This document shows, piece by piece, positions 36,397 to 47,630 of a stretch of 64,000 nt of DNA (its first letter is position 1; each line of letters begins with the position of its first letter). A model generated the notes under the pieces. The model was not told where the DNA came from and did no database searches. It worked only from the letters and a program-made list of their open reading frames with translations. A program made the translations under genes and the position numbers. Location: assembly GCA_950022295.1 (NCBI GenBank), contig OX465595.1, positions 433,064,270 through 433,128,269 on the forward strand, in the 5' to 3' direction. This DNA is from Bromus sterilis. Its lineage: Eukaryota; Streptophyta; Magnoliopsida; Poales; Poaceae.

Positions 36397-36699
36397 CTAC
36401 CTCTGTCCTCAGATAAGTGGATAGATAAAAAAATTAAGATAAATTATGGAATGGGGTAAAAAATGTATTGGGAAGGTGCAAGCCAGCATCCCTCTTCTCT
36501 TTAATTACTCCATCTTCAATGGGCTATGTTTATGTAGAAAATGAGGAGATCATGTGTTAAATGTTATTGGCCTTGATCCCCGTATGATGAGAGTGAAACA
36601 TTTTTTTTCTATTTTAAAGTGCACTGAAAAGATAGGAACATACTTTTTGTGGATAAATTTTGAAATGCTAAACATTCACTTATTCGAGGACGAAGGAAG
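36397..36699. mobile_element. Stowaway-like element, 303 bp
   Basis: Flanked by TA, with ends CTACCTCTGTCCTCAGATAA and, complemented, CTTCCTTCGTCCTCGAATAA. It is larger than most Stowaways and has a non-palindromic middle. Confidence 0.75.
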
Positions 36700-36921
36700 T
36701 ATTAATCAAATTGGCTATTTAGGAGATACACTTTAGGTCATAGGCTGGCAATGGTGGGAGTAGCTTAGGTAGTAATATGACAAATTTCAATACAAGTTTG
36801 CTTAGACTAGCCATAATGGGGAGTAACATAGACTACTAACATGACATATGTTATTAGACTATGTTACTATCTTCATAGTGGGTAGTAACATATACCGTGG
36901 TGTCATGCAACATTTCATTTA

Positions 36922-37072
36922 GAGCGCTGCTATACGGACGATAGTTTCCGGCCGATGTTTGGACGATGCTATGCATCCAACCGCGTACATGCAGGAGCAA
37001 GTGTCAGACAACCACTAGATTAGGGGCCGTCTGAAAATCGGCCACCATAGTATCGGTTGCAGAGTAGTTTTG
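36922..37072. mobile_element. Mutator-type MITE, 151 bp
   Basis: Flanked by an exact 9-bp duplication TTTCATTTA (36913-36921 and 37073-37081), the length typical of Mutator-like elements. The ends are imperfect inverted repeats sharing 'ctgc..a.acgga' and 'ggccgat.tt..gac' words. Confidence 0.75.
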
Positions 37073-37182
37073 TTTCATTTATTAGGTTGTAGATTCATAT
37101 TGTCCACCACATGCGTCTCTTTGCTTATTAATTACTTACCACAACATATGTTTTACCTAGATATGTGTGATGTTACCACTTA

Positions 37183-37763
37183 GGCTTTCTCCAATGCAAA
37201 TGTGCTAAGTGAGGTGCTAAAAGCATTAAATGTGTTAAGCAACTATAGTCTCTAACGATGACCGTAATGGGAGTATCGTAGATAGTACCATGCATGCCAA
37301 CTAGGCAATTTTGATGAGGTGGTAAGAAATTTAATGAGAAAAGAGAGGATGTAGTATCATATTATAATACCGTATCATGTCAAATGTGGTACTACTATGT
37401 GTTTTGCATGGAAATAAATAAATCTATCTATGATACTATGCATTACGGAGGTAGTACCATATAGTATTATCATATGAATGATACTAACTTATGATACTAC
37501 CCATTACGGGTAGCCTGATGCATTGGTGCTTAGCTTGTTGTTGCTAAGGTTGCCTCATTTAATTATTTAGCGACTAAAGTCTTGCATGCATAGGGTAGTT
37601 CCCTTTCTTTTTAATGTTTTGCATAGGTTCCCGTGACTACCACCGTTTCCTCCTAGTGTCACCAAACTCCTCTCTCTCCTCTTAATTACATTGCCACGTA
37701 GGATTTTTTTTTGCTTTGTTGGATTGCTTAGCACCTATCCAAGGTGGAGCATTGGGAGCAACC
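37183..37763. mobile_element. Tourist-type MITE, family C
   Basis: Starts GGCTTTCTCCAATGCAAATG and, complemented, ends GGTTGCTCCCAATGC. TTA lies on both sides. It contains a family B copy at about 37261-37516. Confidence 0.75.
37261..37516. mobile_element. Tourist-type MITE, family B copy
   Basis: Shares 'tagtaccatgcatgccaacta', 'tatgatact' and 'cttatgatactac' words with the family B copies at 34595 and 37997. TGA is present on each side. The boundary is approximate to a few bases. Confidence 0.7.
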
Positions 37764-37901
37764 TTATGTTACTCCCACTATGGATAGTCTTATGTGATAT
37801 GTATTTATAAGAAGTATTTATGGTAACTTAGATAGTTACCGTAACATCACACATAACAAGATAAAATGAGTTTATAGTCTAAAAAATAAGATGTTGCATG
37901 A

Positions 37902-38453
37902 GGGCCCTCCTAATCTAGTTTCTTAGCAGGCTATCATATCCATTTTGTTGATGTGACATAGTAGTTAATGAAGAAATAGATGAAGATTGTATCTTAGACT
38001 TTCCGCAATGGGATTAGCATATCTAGTATCATGCATGCTAGCTAAGCATTTTTGGTGATGTGACATCGAATTAAATGAAGAAAGAGAGAATTGAGTATCA
38101 TATTATGATACCGTATAATAATAAATGATATACGAGTATGTGTCTTGAATGTAAATAAATAAGGTTTCTATGGTACTAAGCTATGATACTATGCAGTGCA
38201 TGATACACTAGTATCATATGCATGATACCAACTTATGATACTATATATTGCGGGAGGTCTTAGCTAGCATACAACACTTTCATGTGGCCATATGTAAAAA
38301 GCTTTGGTAGCTAGTCCAATCACATGTGTGTATGGTGTTAAAATCATTAAATTAGATACAAATCTAAGAACCAATGCATTGTGCCAGTTGTATCTTGAGT
38401 TATTATAGGTCCTATATATGATCATGTGCTAAGAAACTAGTATTGAGAGAGCC
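37902..38453. mobile_element. Tourist-type MITE, family A, carrying a family B insertion
   Basis: Starts GGGCCCTCCTAATCTAG and ends near 'ctagtattgagagagcc'. TGA lies on both sides. It is inserted in a reversed family D remnant that resumes at 38457 and ends near 38552. Confidence 0.75.
37997..38259. mobile_element. Tourist-type MITE, family B copy, 263 bp
   Basis: Starts GACTTTCCGCAATGGG and, complemented, ends GACCTCCCGCAATAT. Flanked by TTA. Confidence 0.85.
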
Positions 38454-38555
38454 TGACACCACATATATGTTATTGCCCAATATAGACGTAGTGACATAGA
38501 CTAGTAACATATGCCATGTTACTAGTCTAAGTTACTCCTCACTATGGCTAGCCTT

Positions 38556-38935
38556 AGGGTATTCCCAATGCTAGTTTCTTAACATGCTATTATAGACATT
38601 TTGCTAATGTGGCATAGTAGTTAATAAAGAAAAAGATAAATGTTGTATTTTAGCCAAGGCAGCTTTCAATGCAAAGGTTGTAGATGAGGTTTTAAGTTCA
38701 TTAAATAAGCTAAGCAACTAAAGTCTCCAATTAATGCATAGGTGTTTAGTTTCTTGTTGCTAAGGTTGCTTCATTTAATTGTTGTGGGGAGTAACTTAGA
38801 CTAGTAACATGGCTTATGTTACTAGTCTCTGTTACTACCTTCATAGTGGGTACTAACTTATATTTGGTGTCATGCAACACCTTATTTATTAAGCTATAGA
38901 CTCATTGTGTCTTGGTATGTGTGATGTTATAGTAA
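38556..38935. repeat. Mosaic of truncated MITE pieces (families A, C, D)
   Basis: The start of a family A element (gggtattcccaatgctag) runs into family C words (agctttcaatgcaaaggttg), then into family D words (gtggggagtaacttagac). Each piece is incomplete at one end. Confidence 0.6.
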
Positions 38936-39220
38936 GATCATGGTCAATAGTATAGCCAGTTGCTGGCTATAAGCCATTGCCATGTCATCTATAGCCCACC
39001 TTATAGCCAACAAGTATAATAGTTAGCTAAAAAAATATACTACTTTTATGATGTATGGCCCACGTTTCATCCTCACAAAGTGCCTAGGAGCACGTGCTGC
39101 AGCTGACTACTAACTTGTAGCCCGCTTCTCTTCTCTCTCCTCTCCTCTCTTCTCCACCTAAGCAAAAATATAATATTTTAATGCTTATAGCCCGCCTACA
39201 TCACCTTATTGTACTTGCTC
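38936..39220. mobile_element. Tourist-type MITE, family F, inverted copy
   Basis: Starts GATCATGGTCAATAGTATAG and ends 'cttattgtacttgctc'. Flanked by TAA. It is the reverse complement of the layout at 25184-25456 and is inserted in a family D element. Confidence 0.8.
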
Positions 39221-39445
39221 TAACTACCTATGTTACCACTAACACTTCTCTCCTCATTAAGTACATGCTACATAAGCTAATTTATCTTGATATGTGTGAT
39301 GTTACTATACCTAAGTTACTTCCACTATGGCTAGTCTAAGGCTAGCCCAAATGGAAGTAACTTCAGCAGTAACATAGAGTCCAACTCAACAATTTTTCTT
39401 ATGCGGCAATGAGTTAATGAAGAGAGATGTGTTTGTGGTAACTTA

Positions 39446-39812
39446 GGCTGGTCACGGTGGGAGTAACTTCAGCAGTAATATAGATGCCACCTAAGCAAAA
39501 AAGATGATGTGGCGGCTATTTAACGAGGAGAGAGACAAATAGAGTAACTTAGCTAGTTACCATCACATCACTCTTCCCAAGATATGATGAGTCTATAAGA
39601 TACTCCCTCCATTCCAAAATAACTTTCTTAGCCTTAGTACAACTTTGTATTAGAGCTAGTACAAAGTTGAGACAATTATTTTGGAACGAAGGGAGTAATA
39701 AAAAGATCATCTATGTTACTATCTTTAAGTTACTTTGCATCGTGAAGGTAGTAACATAGACTAGTAACATCCCCATATTACTACTCTTAGTTACTCCCCA
39801 TTGTCACCAGCC
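39446..39812. mobile_element. Tourist-type MITE, family D, with a Stowaway inside
   Basis: Starts GGCTGGTCACGGTGGGAGT and, complemented, ends GGCTGGTGACAATGGGGAGT. Flanked by TTA. Interrupted by the Stowaway at 39603-39695. Confidence 0.8.
39603..39695. mobile_element. Stowaway MITE, 93 bp
   Basis: CTCCCTCCATTCCAAAATAA at the left and the matching inverted end GGAACGAAGGGAG at the right, flanked by TA. The classic small Stowaway layout. Confidence 0.9.
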
Positions 39813-39815
39813 TTA

Positions 39816-40467
39816 GCTAATTACTGTAACATCACACATACCAAAGCAAAATGAGTCTATAGCCTAATAAATAAAACCTTGAATGACACCACATACATGT
39901 TACTATCCATTGTGGAGATAGTAACATAGACTTGTAATACGTGTATGTTACTAGTTTAAATTACTCCCCATTGTAATCAGCCTAACGCCTTTCATGCATA
40001 TGTTATTTTCCGTCATTTTAATGTTTTGCATTGATTCACATGAGTAGCACCGTTTCTTCTTGGATTACCAAACTCATCTCTCTCTTCTTAATTACCTTGA
40101 CACATCAGATTTTGTTGTTGCTTATTTGGCATCCTTACCACCCGTACAAAGATGGGGCATTGAAAGAGACTAACATACAACCCTTGCATGTGATCATATG
40201 CAAAAAGTGTTAGTAGATCAATCACATATACGGATGAGGTTAAAATCATTAAATTAGATAATATCTCTAAAAAAATGCATTGTGCTAGTTTTATCTTTAG
40301 TTTTTATAGCTTTTATTATAATATGCTAAAAAATTGTGCATTGGGAGAGCCTTTGTATACGAGAAAGAAGGTTAATACTTCTCCGTCTTATATTAATGTA
40401 TATATATAAAATATTTCAATGATAAATATGTCTGTTTTAACAACAAATAATATACTGGGTTTGTCTA
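39816..40467. repeat. Further MITE remnants (families D and A)
   Basis: 39813-39990 contains family D words ('gtaacatagactagtaac' style and 'ttactccccattgtaatcagcc'). 40160-40352 contains family A words (catacaacccttgcatg, gtgcattgggagagcc) without a complete left end. Confidence 0.6.
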
Positions 40468-40623
40468 GGGCACATCTAGATATGCTCTAAAATAGAGCAC
40501 ATCTAAGTTCAATCAGACTAAAAAGAAAAAAAATATTAAAAAAATATGTAAAAAACAATTAATGTAAAATCAATAGTATAGAACTTAGATGTGCTCTATC
40601 TTAGGGCACATCTAGATATGCCC
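40468..40623. mobile_element. Palindromic MITE, 156 bp
   Basis: Starts GGGCACATCTAGATATGC and, complemented, ends GGGCATATCTAGATGTGC. The repeat continues inward (agagcacatctaagttc). Flanked by TA. It ends only 51 bp before the galacturonan-binding exon at 40675. Confidence 0.8.
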
Positions 40624-40674
40624 TAGCAAATTTGATACTGTAATATAAATACAAAATATGGCTCATTGTATCAG

Positions 40675-43417
40675 GTGACTGCATCACGTCATGTGGTGAC
40701 GTGGAAGTACCGTACCCGTTCGGTATGGGGCCCCGCCACTGCTACAGACCAGGGTTCTACCTCACGTGCGACACAACAAGCAACAACACCACGCGGCTGC
40801 TGTTGGGCGACTACGGAGACTTTCGAATCCTCGATATCTCCCTCACAAACACCACGGTGCGTGTCGCTCGCATTGGTGCCTTCTTAGGGCTCATCCCCGA
40901 ATTAGACATTTTCTATTTCGAGAGTGTCTTCACGCGACCCACAGAGGAGCCCTACTCCATGTCGACCAGGAACGAGTTCATCCTCATGGGGTGCGATGTC
41001 ATGGCGACGCTGTTCGAGGCTGACAACGAAGCCATCCTCAGTGGATGCGCCTCCTTCTGCTCCTCCGACGTGAATGGCACCTACGCTATGACGGTGGCAA
41101 GGCGCAACCACGGCAAGTTCTGCTACGGCATGGGTTGCTGTCAGGCACGTATAGCCATGTCTAGCTACGGCATGCCTGGCTATCTGAGCTTCCAAAAGCT
41201 CGATCAGAGCATGCTAAACCCGGGATCGATGCCCCCGTACGTGTTAATCGCAGAGGAAGGGTGGTTCGATTTGGATAGGTTTTCGGGCGACCTGGCACAG
41301 ACGATTCAACACGAGGAGATTCCCATGATTCTACGGTGGGAGGTCTTGCTGCCCGGCTTTGCTCCGGCTAATCTGAGCTCACAGTCACAGCAACCAAATT
41401 GTCCTCCAGAGGTAGCCGGCAGCATCTGCAAGAGCAAGCACAGCCACTGCGTACAAGAGAGCCGTGGCTACTCGTGCCAATGCATGGACGGCTACCAAGG
41501 CAACCCCTACCTCATCGATGGATGTCAAGGTTAGTGAGCATCTAGCTAGGTATGTACTGTAGTATTAGTATTATCTTGGTTTCTCTACGATAGCAACTAA
41601 TTAAGTCAATTTCTGTAATGTTTTCTCTCCAGGTGGCCGCAGGTTATTTAAAGGTGAGCAACACTGCAATAACCCTGGGAGGATTCTTGATCATTTTGTT
41701 CCTTTTGTACCAAAGACAACTACTACCTTCGTTTGGGTTTGTTAGGCGTGTGTGTTGTTCTAGATCATCGATTTAATTAACTAATATAATTATATGTGAT
41801 AAAATATATATGTCTGCAAACTACATCACAATATGAATTAATTGATATATTTTTATAACATATATAAAACATTCTAGTTAGTTAAATTTATGATCTAGAA
41901 CTACGTACCCGTTCAATACACCCAAACGGAGGTACTAGTAGACAAAGTTACTAGTACTACTCACTAGATCACATCAGTATTCTAATCATTACTCCAGTTA
42001 ATTGGCTTGATATCCTTAGAAGGCATCCTAGCAGTTTGTTGATATGTTTCGACTATTCACTAGAGTATTAAAAACCCATCCTATAGATATATATACTTTG
42101 TTGGTTCTTACTTCCTTAGCAAGTGTATATTGATGTGCTAGAGAAATATACTATGCCTATATATTCATTGGAGAAAATGAATAATGATATAAGTATATTT
42201 TTGTAGATAAAGGTGTCATCGCAGGAGTTGCTAGTGGGGCAGGTCTTGTACTTTTGGTTTTTATTGCCCTCTTCATTTCCAAGAAATTAAAGCACCAAAG
42301 GAAACAAATGCTGAAGCGCAAGTTCTTTGAGCAAAATCGTGGTCAACTGTTGCAACAATTGGTATCTCAAAGAGCCGATATTGCAGAAAGGATGATCATA
42401 TCTTTAGAGGAGCTAGAGAAAGCAACAAACAACTTCGACAAAGCTCGTGAGCTTGGTGGTGGAGGGCATGGCACCGTCTATAAAGGAATTTTATCAGACC
42501 TCCATGTCGTGGCTATCAAGAAACCGAAGAAGGTGCTTCAGAAAGAGATTGACGAGTTTATCAATGAGGTTGCTATACTGTCACAAATCAACCATAGGAA
42601 TGTGGTAAAACTCTATGGTTGTTGTCTTGAAACAGAAGTCCCATTGTTGGTCTATGAGTTCATATCAAATGGAACACTTTATGACCATCTTCATGTTGAA
42701 GGACAAAGATCATTGTCATGGGGTGACAGACTGAGGATAGCAATAGAAACAGCTAAATCCCTAGCATATCTTCACTCGACAGCTTCAATACCTATCATCC
42801 ACAGAGACATCAAGTCAGTTAACATACTTTTGGATGATACTCTAACAACAAAGATAGCAGATTTTGGAGCTTCAAGGTATATTTCGGTGGAGAAATCAGG
42901 GTTAACAACCATGGTGCAAGGCACCGTCGGATACTTAGACCCTATGTACTTCTACACAGGGCGACTCACGGAGAAAAGTGATGTCTACAGTTTTGGTGTC
43001 ATGATTGTAGAACTGTTGACCAGAAAGAAGCCATTTTCATATTTATCCCCCAGTGGTGATGGACTTGTTGCACATTTTGCTATGTTGTTTGCAAAAGATA
43101 ACTTGCCGCAGATACTAGATCCACAAGTTATAAGTGAGTGGAGCAAAGAAGTCTATGAAGTCTCTACACTTGCAATAGCATGTATACAGTTAAAAGGAGA
43201 GGATCGTCCAACCATGCGACAAGTGGAGTTGACACTGGAAAGCCTACAGTCGTCAATGTATATTGTTTCAGATAATGTGGTGGATGAGGAAGTTGAGAAT
43301 GACATCATTCCAATAAACTGTCTAATGAATGAGCATGAAAGAGGCGGCGATGAGGATTCAACCAGACAATACAGTATGGAAGAAGAATTCATGTTATCAT
43401 CAAAGTATCCTCGGTAG
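40675..43417 (+). CDS. Wall-associated receptor kinase, 5' end not found
   Basis: Exons 40675-41529, 41633-41653 (21 nt) and 42207-43417 join at GT-AG, phase-1 junctions into about 694 residues. The first encodes a GUB_WAK-type domain (CGDVEVPYPFG; GCCQARIAM; AEEGWFD; then CKSKHSHC and YQGNPYLIDGC). The mini-exon adds only GGRRLFK. The last begins with a membrane segment (VIAGVASGAGLVLLVFIALFI), a basic juxtamembrane stretch and a full Ser/Thr kinase: GGGGHGTVYKG loop, VAIKK lysine, HRDIKSVN catalytic loop, IADFGASR, and GTVGYLDP. All catalytic residues are present. No signal peptide exon is visible: 40675 follows an acceptor-like tatcag, and a MITE ends 51 bp upstream. The usual EGF exon is absent here; one lies alone at 36022. 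Confidence 0.88.
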
Positions 43418-44094
43418 TATGCACATGTTTTAGACAAAGTTAATCTCTCATGTCTAGTTTGTTGAATATTTTTTGTTAAAAATGACATTGTTGGCTCCTT
43501 TGCTCGATCATGTATAAGTTTTGATTCTTGTTCTTTCTCACCATTCACTATACAATTATAAATTTGGATGTAAACATCACCTTCGATAATATAAGTTGAG
43601 CAAAATAGAAAGCCCTTATTATTCTTTTATGTCATTGTTTTACTTGTTTGTGTTATGTTTTGTAGCTCGTCAAACTTTGTTTTTTGAAACTTCAATTCTC
43701 CGACCCTATCTATCCCATACCTTTATTTCTTAAATAAGGCAATTATGAAGCTAGGATCAATGAGGAAAATACATTTGAGATTTTGAACTGTTTCGTTCGA
43801 TGGTAGCCACACCATGATGACGCGTCCTACACGTCACCTATTTTCAATGACAGAACAAATCTAGACAAGGCAAAAAATGCTAAAATCTAATAAAGTGGAG
43901 AATATAATAAAATAAGTGAAATAAAAATAATTGTAAAAAATATTCTAATTTACTTAAAAATCAAAGTGATTATATAAAGAATCTAAAAAATAATCAATTA
44001 GGAAGGTATGTAAGATATTTCCCGCGCAACACACCGTCCTAGTCGATGGAACGTTAGCAATTCCATGTTTGCTTTATCGCCCGCGTCTATGCAT
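43418..44094. other. WAK 3' flank
   Basis: AT-rich 3' untranslated and intergenic sequence. No gene was recognised before the CACTA terminus. Confidence 0.4.
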
Positions 44095-44112
44095 CACTAC
44101 TGGAATCTACTG

Positions 44113-44612
44113 GTTTGCCGTCAGCCATAGCTGACGGTAAAGGCCACTTTAACCAACGGCAAAGGTTTTGCCGTCAGTTTGCTGTCGGCAAAGAGGCTGG
44201 CCACGATTTTATCGGCAAACAGGTTCTTTGCCGTCAGCTGGAAATCGACCGACGGCAAAGGCTTTGCCGTCAGCTAGGGGGCCAAGGCTGACGGCATAGA
44301 GACTTGACGGCAACGTCGTAAGCCCAGCCCCGTTAGAGGGTTAACGGCAGGCTTTGCTGTCAGCTGACCCGTAGCTGACGGCAAAGGTTGCTGCTGCTGG
44401 TGGGCCATACTTGCCAGGGGAGCGGCGACCACTGCCACGTGGGTCCCCTCTTTGCCGTCAGCCACAGGCCAGCTGACGGCAAAGCTGACAACCTGGGACA
44501 TTTGGTCGTCCCAGAGTTGCCAGATTGAACAGGCTGCTGCCACGTGTCCTTCTTTGCCGTCAGCCCACCGACGGCAAAGGCTTTGCCGTCAGTAAGCTGA
44601 CGGCAAAGACCC
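44113..44612. repeat. CACTA subterminal repeats TTTGCCGTCAGC
   Basis: About sixteen copies in both orientations of 'tttgccgtcagc' / 'gctgacggcaaa' in 500 bp. Such motifs bind the element's own transposase-associated protein in En/Spm elements. Several are arranged as adjacent inverted pairs. Confidence 0.85.
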
Positions 44613-44938
44613 TCTCTGTTTTTTATATATTTAATTTCTGTTAATTCCCTGCATTTTCAAACAATAATATAAATAACACAATATATATTTCTGCCAGGCC
44701 CTAAACAGCACCACAAGTGCATCACAAAGTAATTAAAGTGCAAACAACAAGATGGCATCACAAAGTTCATCACAAAGCATCACAAAGAATCACAAGTGCA
44801 TCCGCAAGTACAAGTGCATTACAAATTGCATTACAAAGCAGCTAAGACTGCAAGTAGAGTCCCTGGAGCATCCATCCATGTGCCATGCTGCTTTATCAAA
44901 ATCTGCATAATGAGAAGAAGAAAGAATTTAGCGATAAT

Positions 44939-45160
44939 TAATTAGAAGAAGAAGAAGAACAAGAAGAAGAAGAAGAAGAAAAAGACTAGAACAAGAAGAA
45001 GAAGAAGAAGAAGAAGATGGAGAAAAAGAAAGAAGAGAAAAAGGAAGAATAAGAAGATTGTTTCTTCTTAATCTATCTTTTTCTCCTCTTTCTTCTTCTC
45101 TTATTTCTTCATCTCTTCTTTGTTCTTCTCTTTTGGTTTCTTTTGAAACTTTCTAAAGTA
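44939..45160. repeat. GAA-rich microsatellite followed by its TTC-rich counterpart
   Basis: (GAA)n and AAGAAG tracts at 44943-45056 are followed at 45060-45140 by TTCTTC-rich sequence, so the two halves could pair. Confidence 0.7.
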
Positions 45161-45345
45161 ATTATGTCATTTTTGAGCTCTAATATCAACTAATTATGCT
45201 ATTTTTGGTGTTATCAAGTAATTATGTCATGTTTGTACCAAATAAGCAAAGTCTATGTCATTTTTGAGGTAAGTAAGCTAATTATGTAATTTTTTATATA
45301 ATTAAGCTAATTATGCAATTTTTTGCCTAACTAGAATTTACTAAG
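45161..45345. repeat. Short AT-rich direct repeats ('taattatgtcatttttga')
   Basis: Five or six diverged copies of 'ctaattatg(t/c)(c/a)attttt' about 30-40 bp apart, just downstream of the last CACTA exon on the minus strand. Confidence 0.55.
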
Positions 45346-45413
45346 CTAACTAAAGCATGGCATAGTCTAAGTTGAGCTAAACAATAAGAATAAGAAGGAG
45401 AGGAATAACTTAC

Positions 45414-46286
45414 CAAATGCCAAGTCACGGAGGAGAAGCACCATCTCGGTTGGTCGCCGGGTTGGTAGAGCTCTCACCGGGAGAGGGATTGTGGGATGCG
45501 ACTCTGGAATGATGCTGCAACAAGGCAAGAGTTGAAATATGTGGTTAGCATGGCAACATACAATGATATAAGACCGTGCAAGGTTGGTCATTGAAAGGGA
45601 ACTCACCGTTCCCACCGGAGAAGGCATCGGCGGAGGGGGTGGCAAACCTTGCTTCTCACACATAGCCTGCAAATTAGTTTTCGAGAAGTCAAAGAAATTG
45701 TCTTGTTGCTTCTCACACATAGCCTTGCTTCTCACACAACTGACTTACCGCAACGAAGTCGTGCATAGCCTTCGCATGGGCATTATTGCGTGCCCTCTCC
45801 TCCTCCAGCAGCCTCTGTGTATTCCGGTCCCTCTCCTCCAACAAGAGTCTGGTGGCCTCCCTCTCCTTCTCAAGTGCGGCCTGCAACCACTTCTCATCAT
45901 CATCCATCCATGGTCAAATGAACTAAAGAAATAATGAAGGAAAACTAACCTCGATGGCAAGATCAACTGGCATCGCGCGTTGCCGTATTACAGGAGCCGA
46001 GCTCGTTTGCCTCGCCTTGATCTGAGATAGAGTCTCAGTGATAGGGACGAAGCCATCACACATGGCCACCGTGCCATGACTCTTACCGCCACCAGAGATC
46101 ATCAACGCCTCTGCATCCATAGGATTCAGGCTCGGGTCAAAGTTAGGGCCGCGCAGTTGTTTGACAACCTGAGAATAAGACGTCATCTTGTTGTAGGCGA
46201 ACATGCTTGTGTACGCCGACGGCCCGTCCCCCTCAGAATATGGTGTCGCCTTCTTGTACGAGCCCTTATGGGCCATGCCAAACGCG
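45414..46286 (-). pseudogene. CACTA Ptta/En/Spm transposase-associated protein, 5' part cut off
   Basis: Minus-strand exons 46286-45950, 45880-45749, 45666-45607 and about 45514-45414 have good GT-AG borders. The first encodes HAFGMAHKGSYKK, GPSAYTSMFAYNKMTSYSQV and GGGKSHG, blocks typical of the plant transposase (Ptta/En/Spm) family C-terminal region. The second encodes a coiled-coil-like stretch (LEKEREATRLLLEERDR; LLEEERARNNAHAKA). The protein acts with the element's transposase at the subterminal repeats. The reading frame is broken at its 5' side by the retrotransposon inserted at 46287, so it cannot be expressed intact. Confidence 0.8.
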
Positions 46287-47630
46287 TGAAAGTACATGTA
46301 GTCCCCATGTGTGGTTTTGGTAATTAATGACAATCCTTATGGACTAATGTTTTCATTGAGATATATATATTTGAAGGAAAGTTACATAGGCAATGCATGA
46401 AGAACATTGTTCATCAACACAAATGTATCCATTGTGGCTTGGTAATGAATGATGATTCCAATAAAGCAACAATGGCATCATGGATCTATGGATATTTGTC
46501 CCATGGATAATGATAAGAAGAATGGATGATGTTGCAATGAATACAATCTATTGAAGGTCGGGTTTTGGGTCTCACGTGTTGTATACAACCTCGGACTAAG
46601 AGGATTCAAAATCAAAGCCATTTTCCTCAACAAGACTGAGAATATTCATGTTGAACACTTGTCCATTTGAGGTCATCATAAGGACTCAATAATTCGCGCA
46701 ATATATCTGTCATGTGTCTTTTGGACTGGACACCACTTGATCATGGAGTAAAGATGAATTCCGACCAAGATAAAGATGAAAGATTGAATTCTTGATGGTC
46801 AACACTCTAGCACTACTTATGTACCACATGCGATCTTGTGGCATGGTAAGAAATTGTCAATTGTGCTTTGAGTTCTAACCCATACGATGTATTTATATAT
46901 CCTTGAGGGATAGGTGATTCTCATGAGAATGCATCAAGAGAAAGATCACAAGTGCCCATGAGATGATGACAGCAAGTGTAATGGTCATCAAGTTATACAA
47001 GGTCAAGTTCAAGATATGCATCTCAGAGGATTACATGCTTGAAGCTTGTGGATGATCACGTGGTGGCACATGTGAAGATGGAATATAATGCAAAGCTTTC
47101 CTCATGACTTACGAGGATACTAATGAAGTCTTCACCGAGTTATGTGACCAATATTTCATGGACATCTTGAGCCAAGCATGACCCCATCATCGAGCTCAAG
47201 TGGAACGCTCAAGTCAAAGGTATTGTGTCGTGGATCATTGACCATCGAAAATGATACATGCTCAAGAATGGATTTCCGGAAGCTATAGTATAGTTCTTTT
47301 ATTATTCTTGAGTCATAGGTATCCCGCACTATTAATAGGGGATCAAAGGGGTTTAGTAATGGACTTGCTCAAGTCAACAATTCCTACCTCAATTCCACTC
47401 CTATCCTTTATACCAAAGGGGGGGAAATCCAAAGCCAACTCATTTCTCAAATACTATGGCATATCCTTTACATACTTTGCACCTTCAATTTTGGCTTATC
47501 TTGGGTGGTTCTCTATGTGAGGATCTTGAGCTTTTCAATAGCTTTAAAATAAGCCCAAGATCATCAAAATCGGAGTTCGTATGTAAAAGTTATGCATGTT
47601 TCAGTTTTGGGTTCCTGCTGACTTTCCTAT

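Larger units (their letters stand above)
36805..37789. mobile_element. Tourist-type MITE, family D, carrying two insertions
   Basis: Starts GACTAGCCATAATGGGGAGT and, complemented, ends GACTATCCATAGTGGGAGT. Flanked by TTA. The shell is broken by a Mutator-type MITE (36922-37072) and by a family C element (37183-37763), which in turn holds a family B copy. Confidence 0.8.
44095..46286 (-). mobile_element. CACTA (En/Spm-type) transposon end and partial interior
   Basis: Begins with the CACTA terminus CACTACTGGAATC at 44095 (possible 3-bp duplication CAT before it). Dense subterminal repeats follow to about 44612. The interior carries minus-strand exons of a Ptta/En/Spm transposase-associated protein. 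The element is cut at 46286 by LTR1, and its other end lies beyond the window. Confidence 0.88.
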
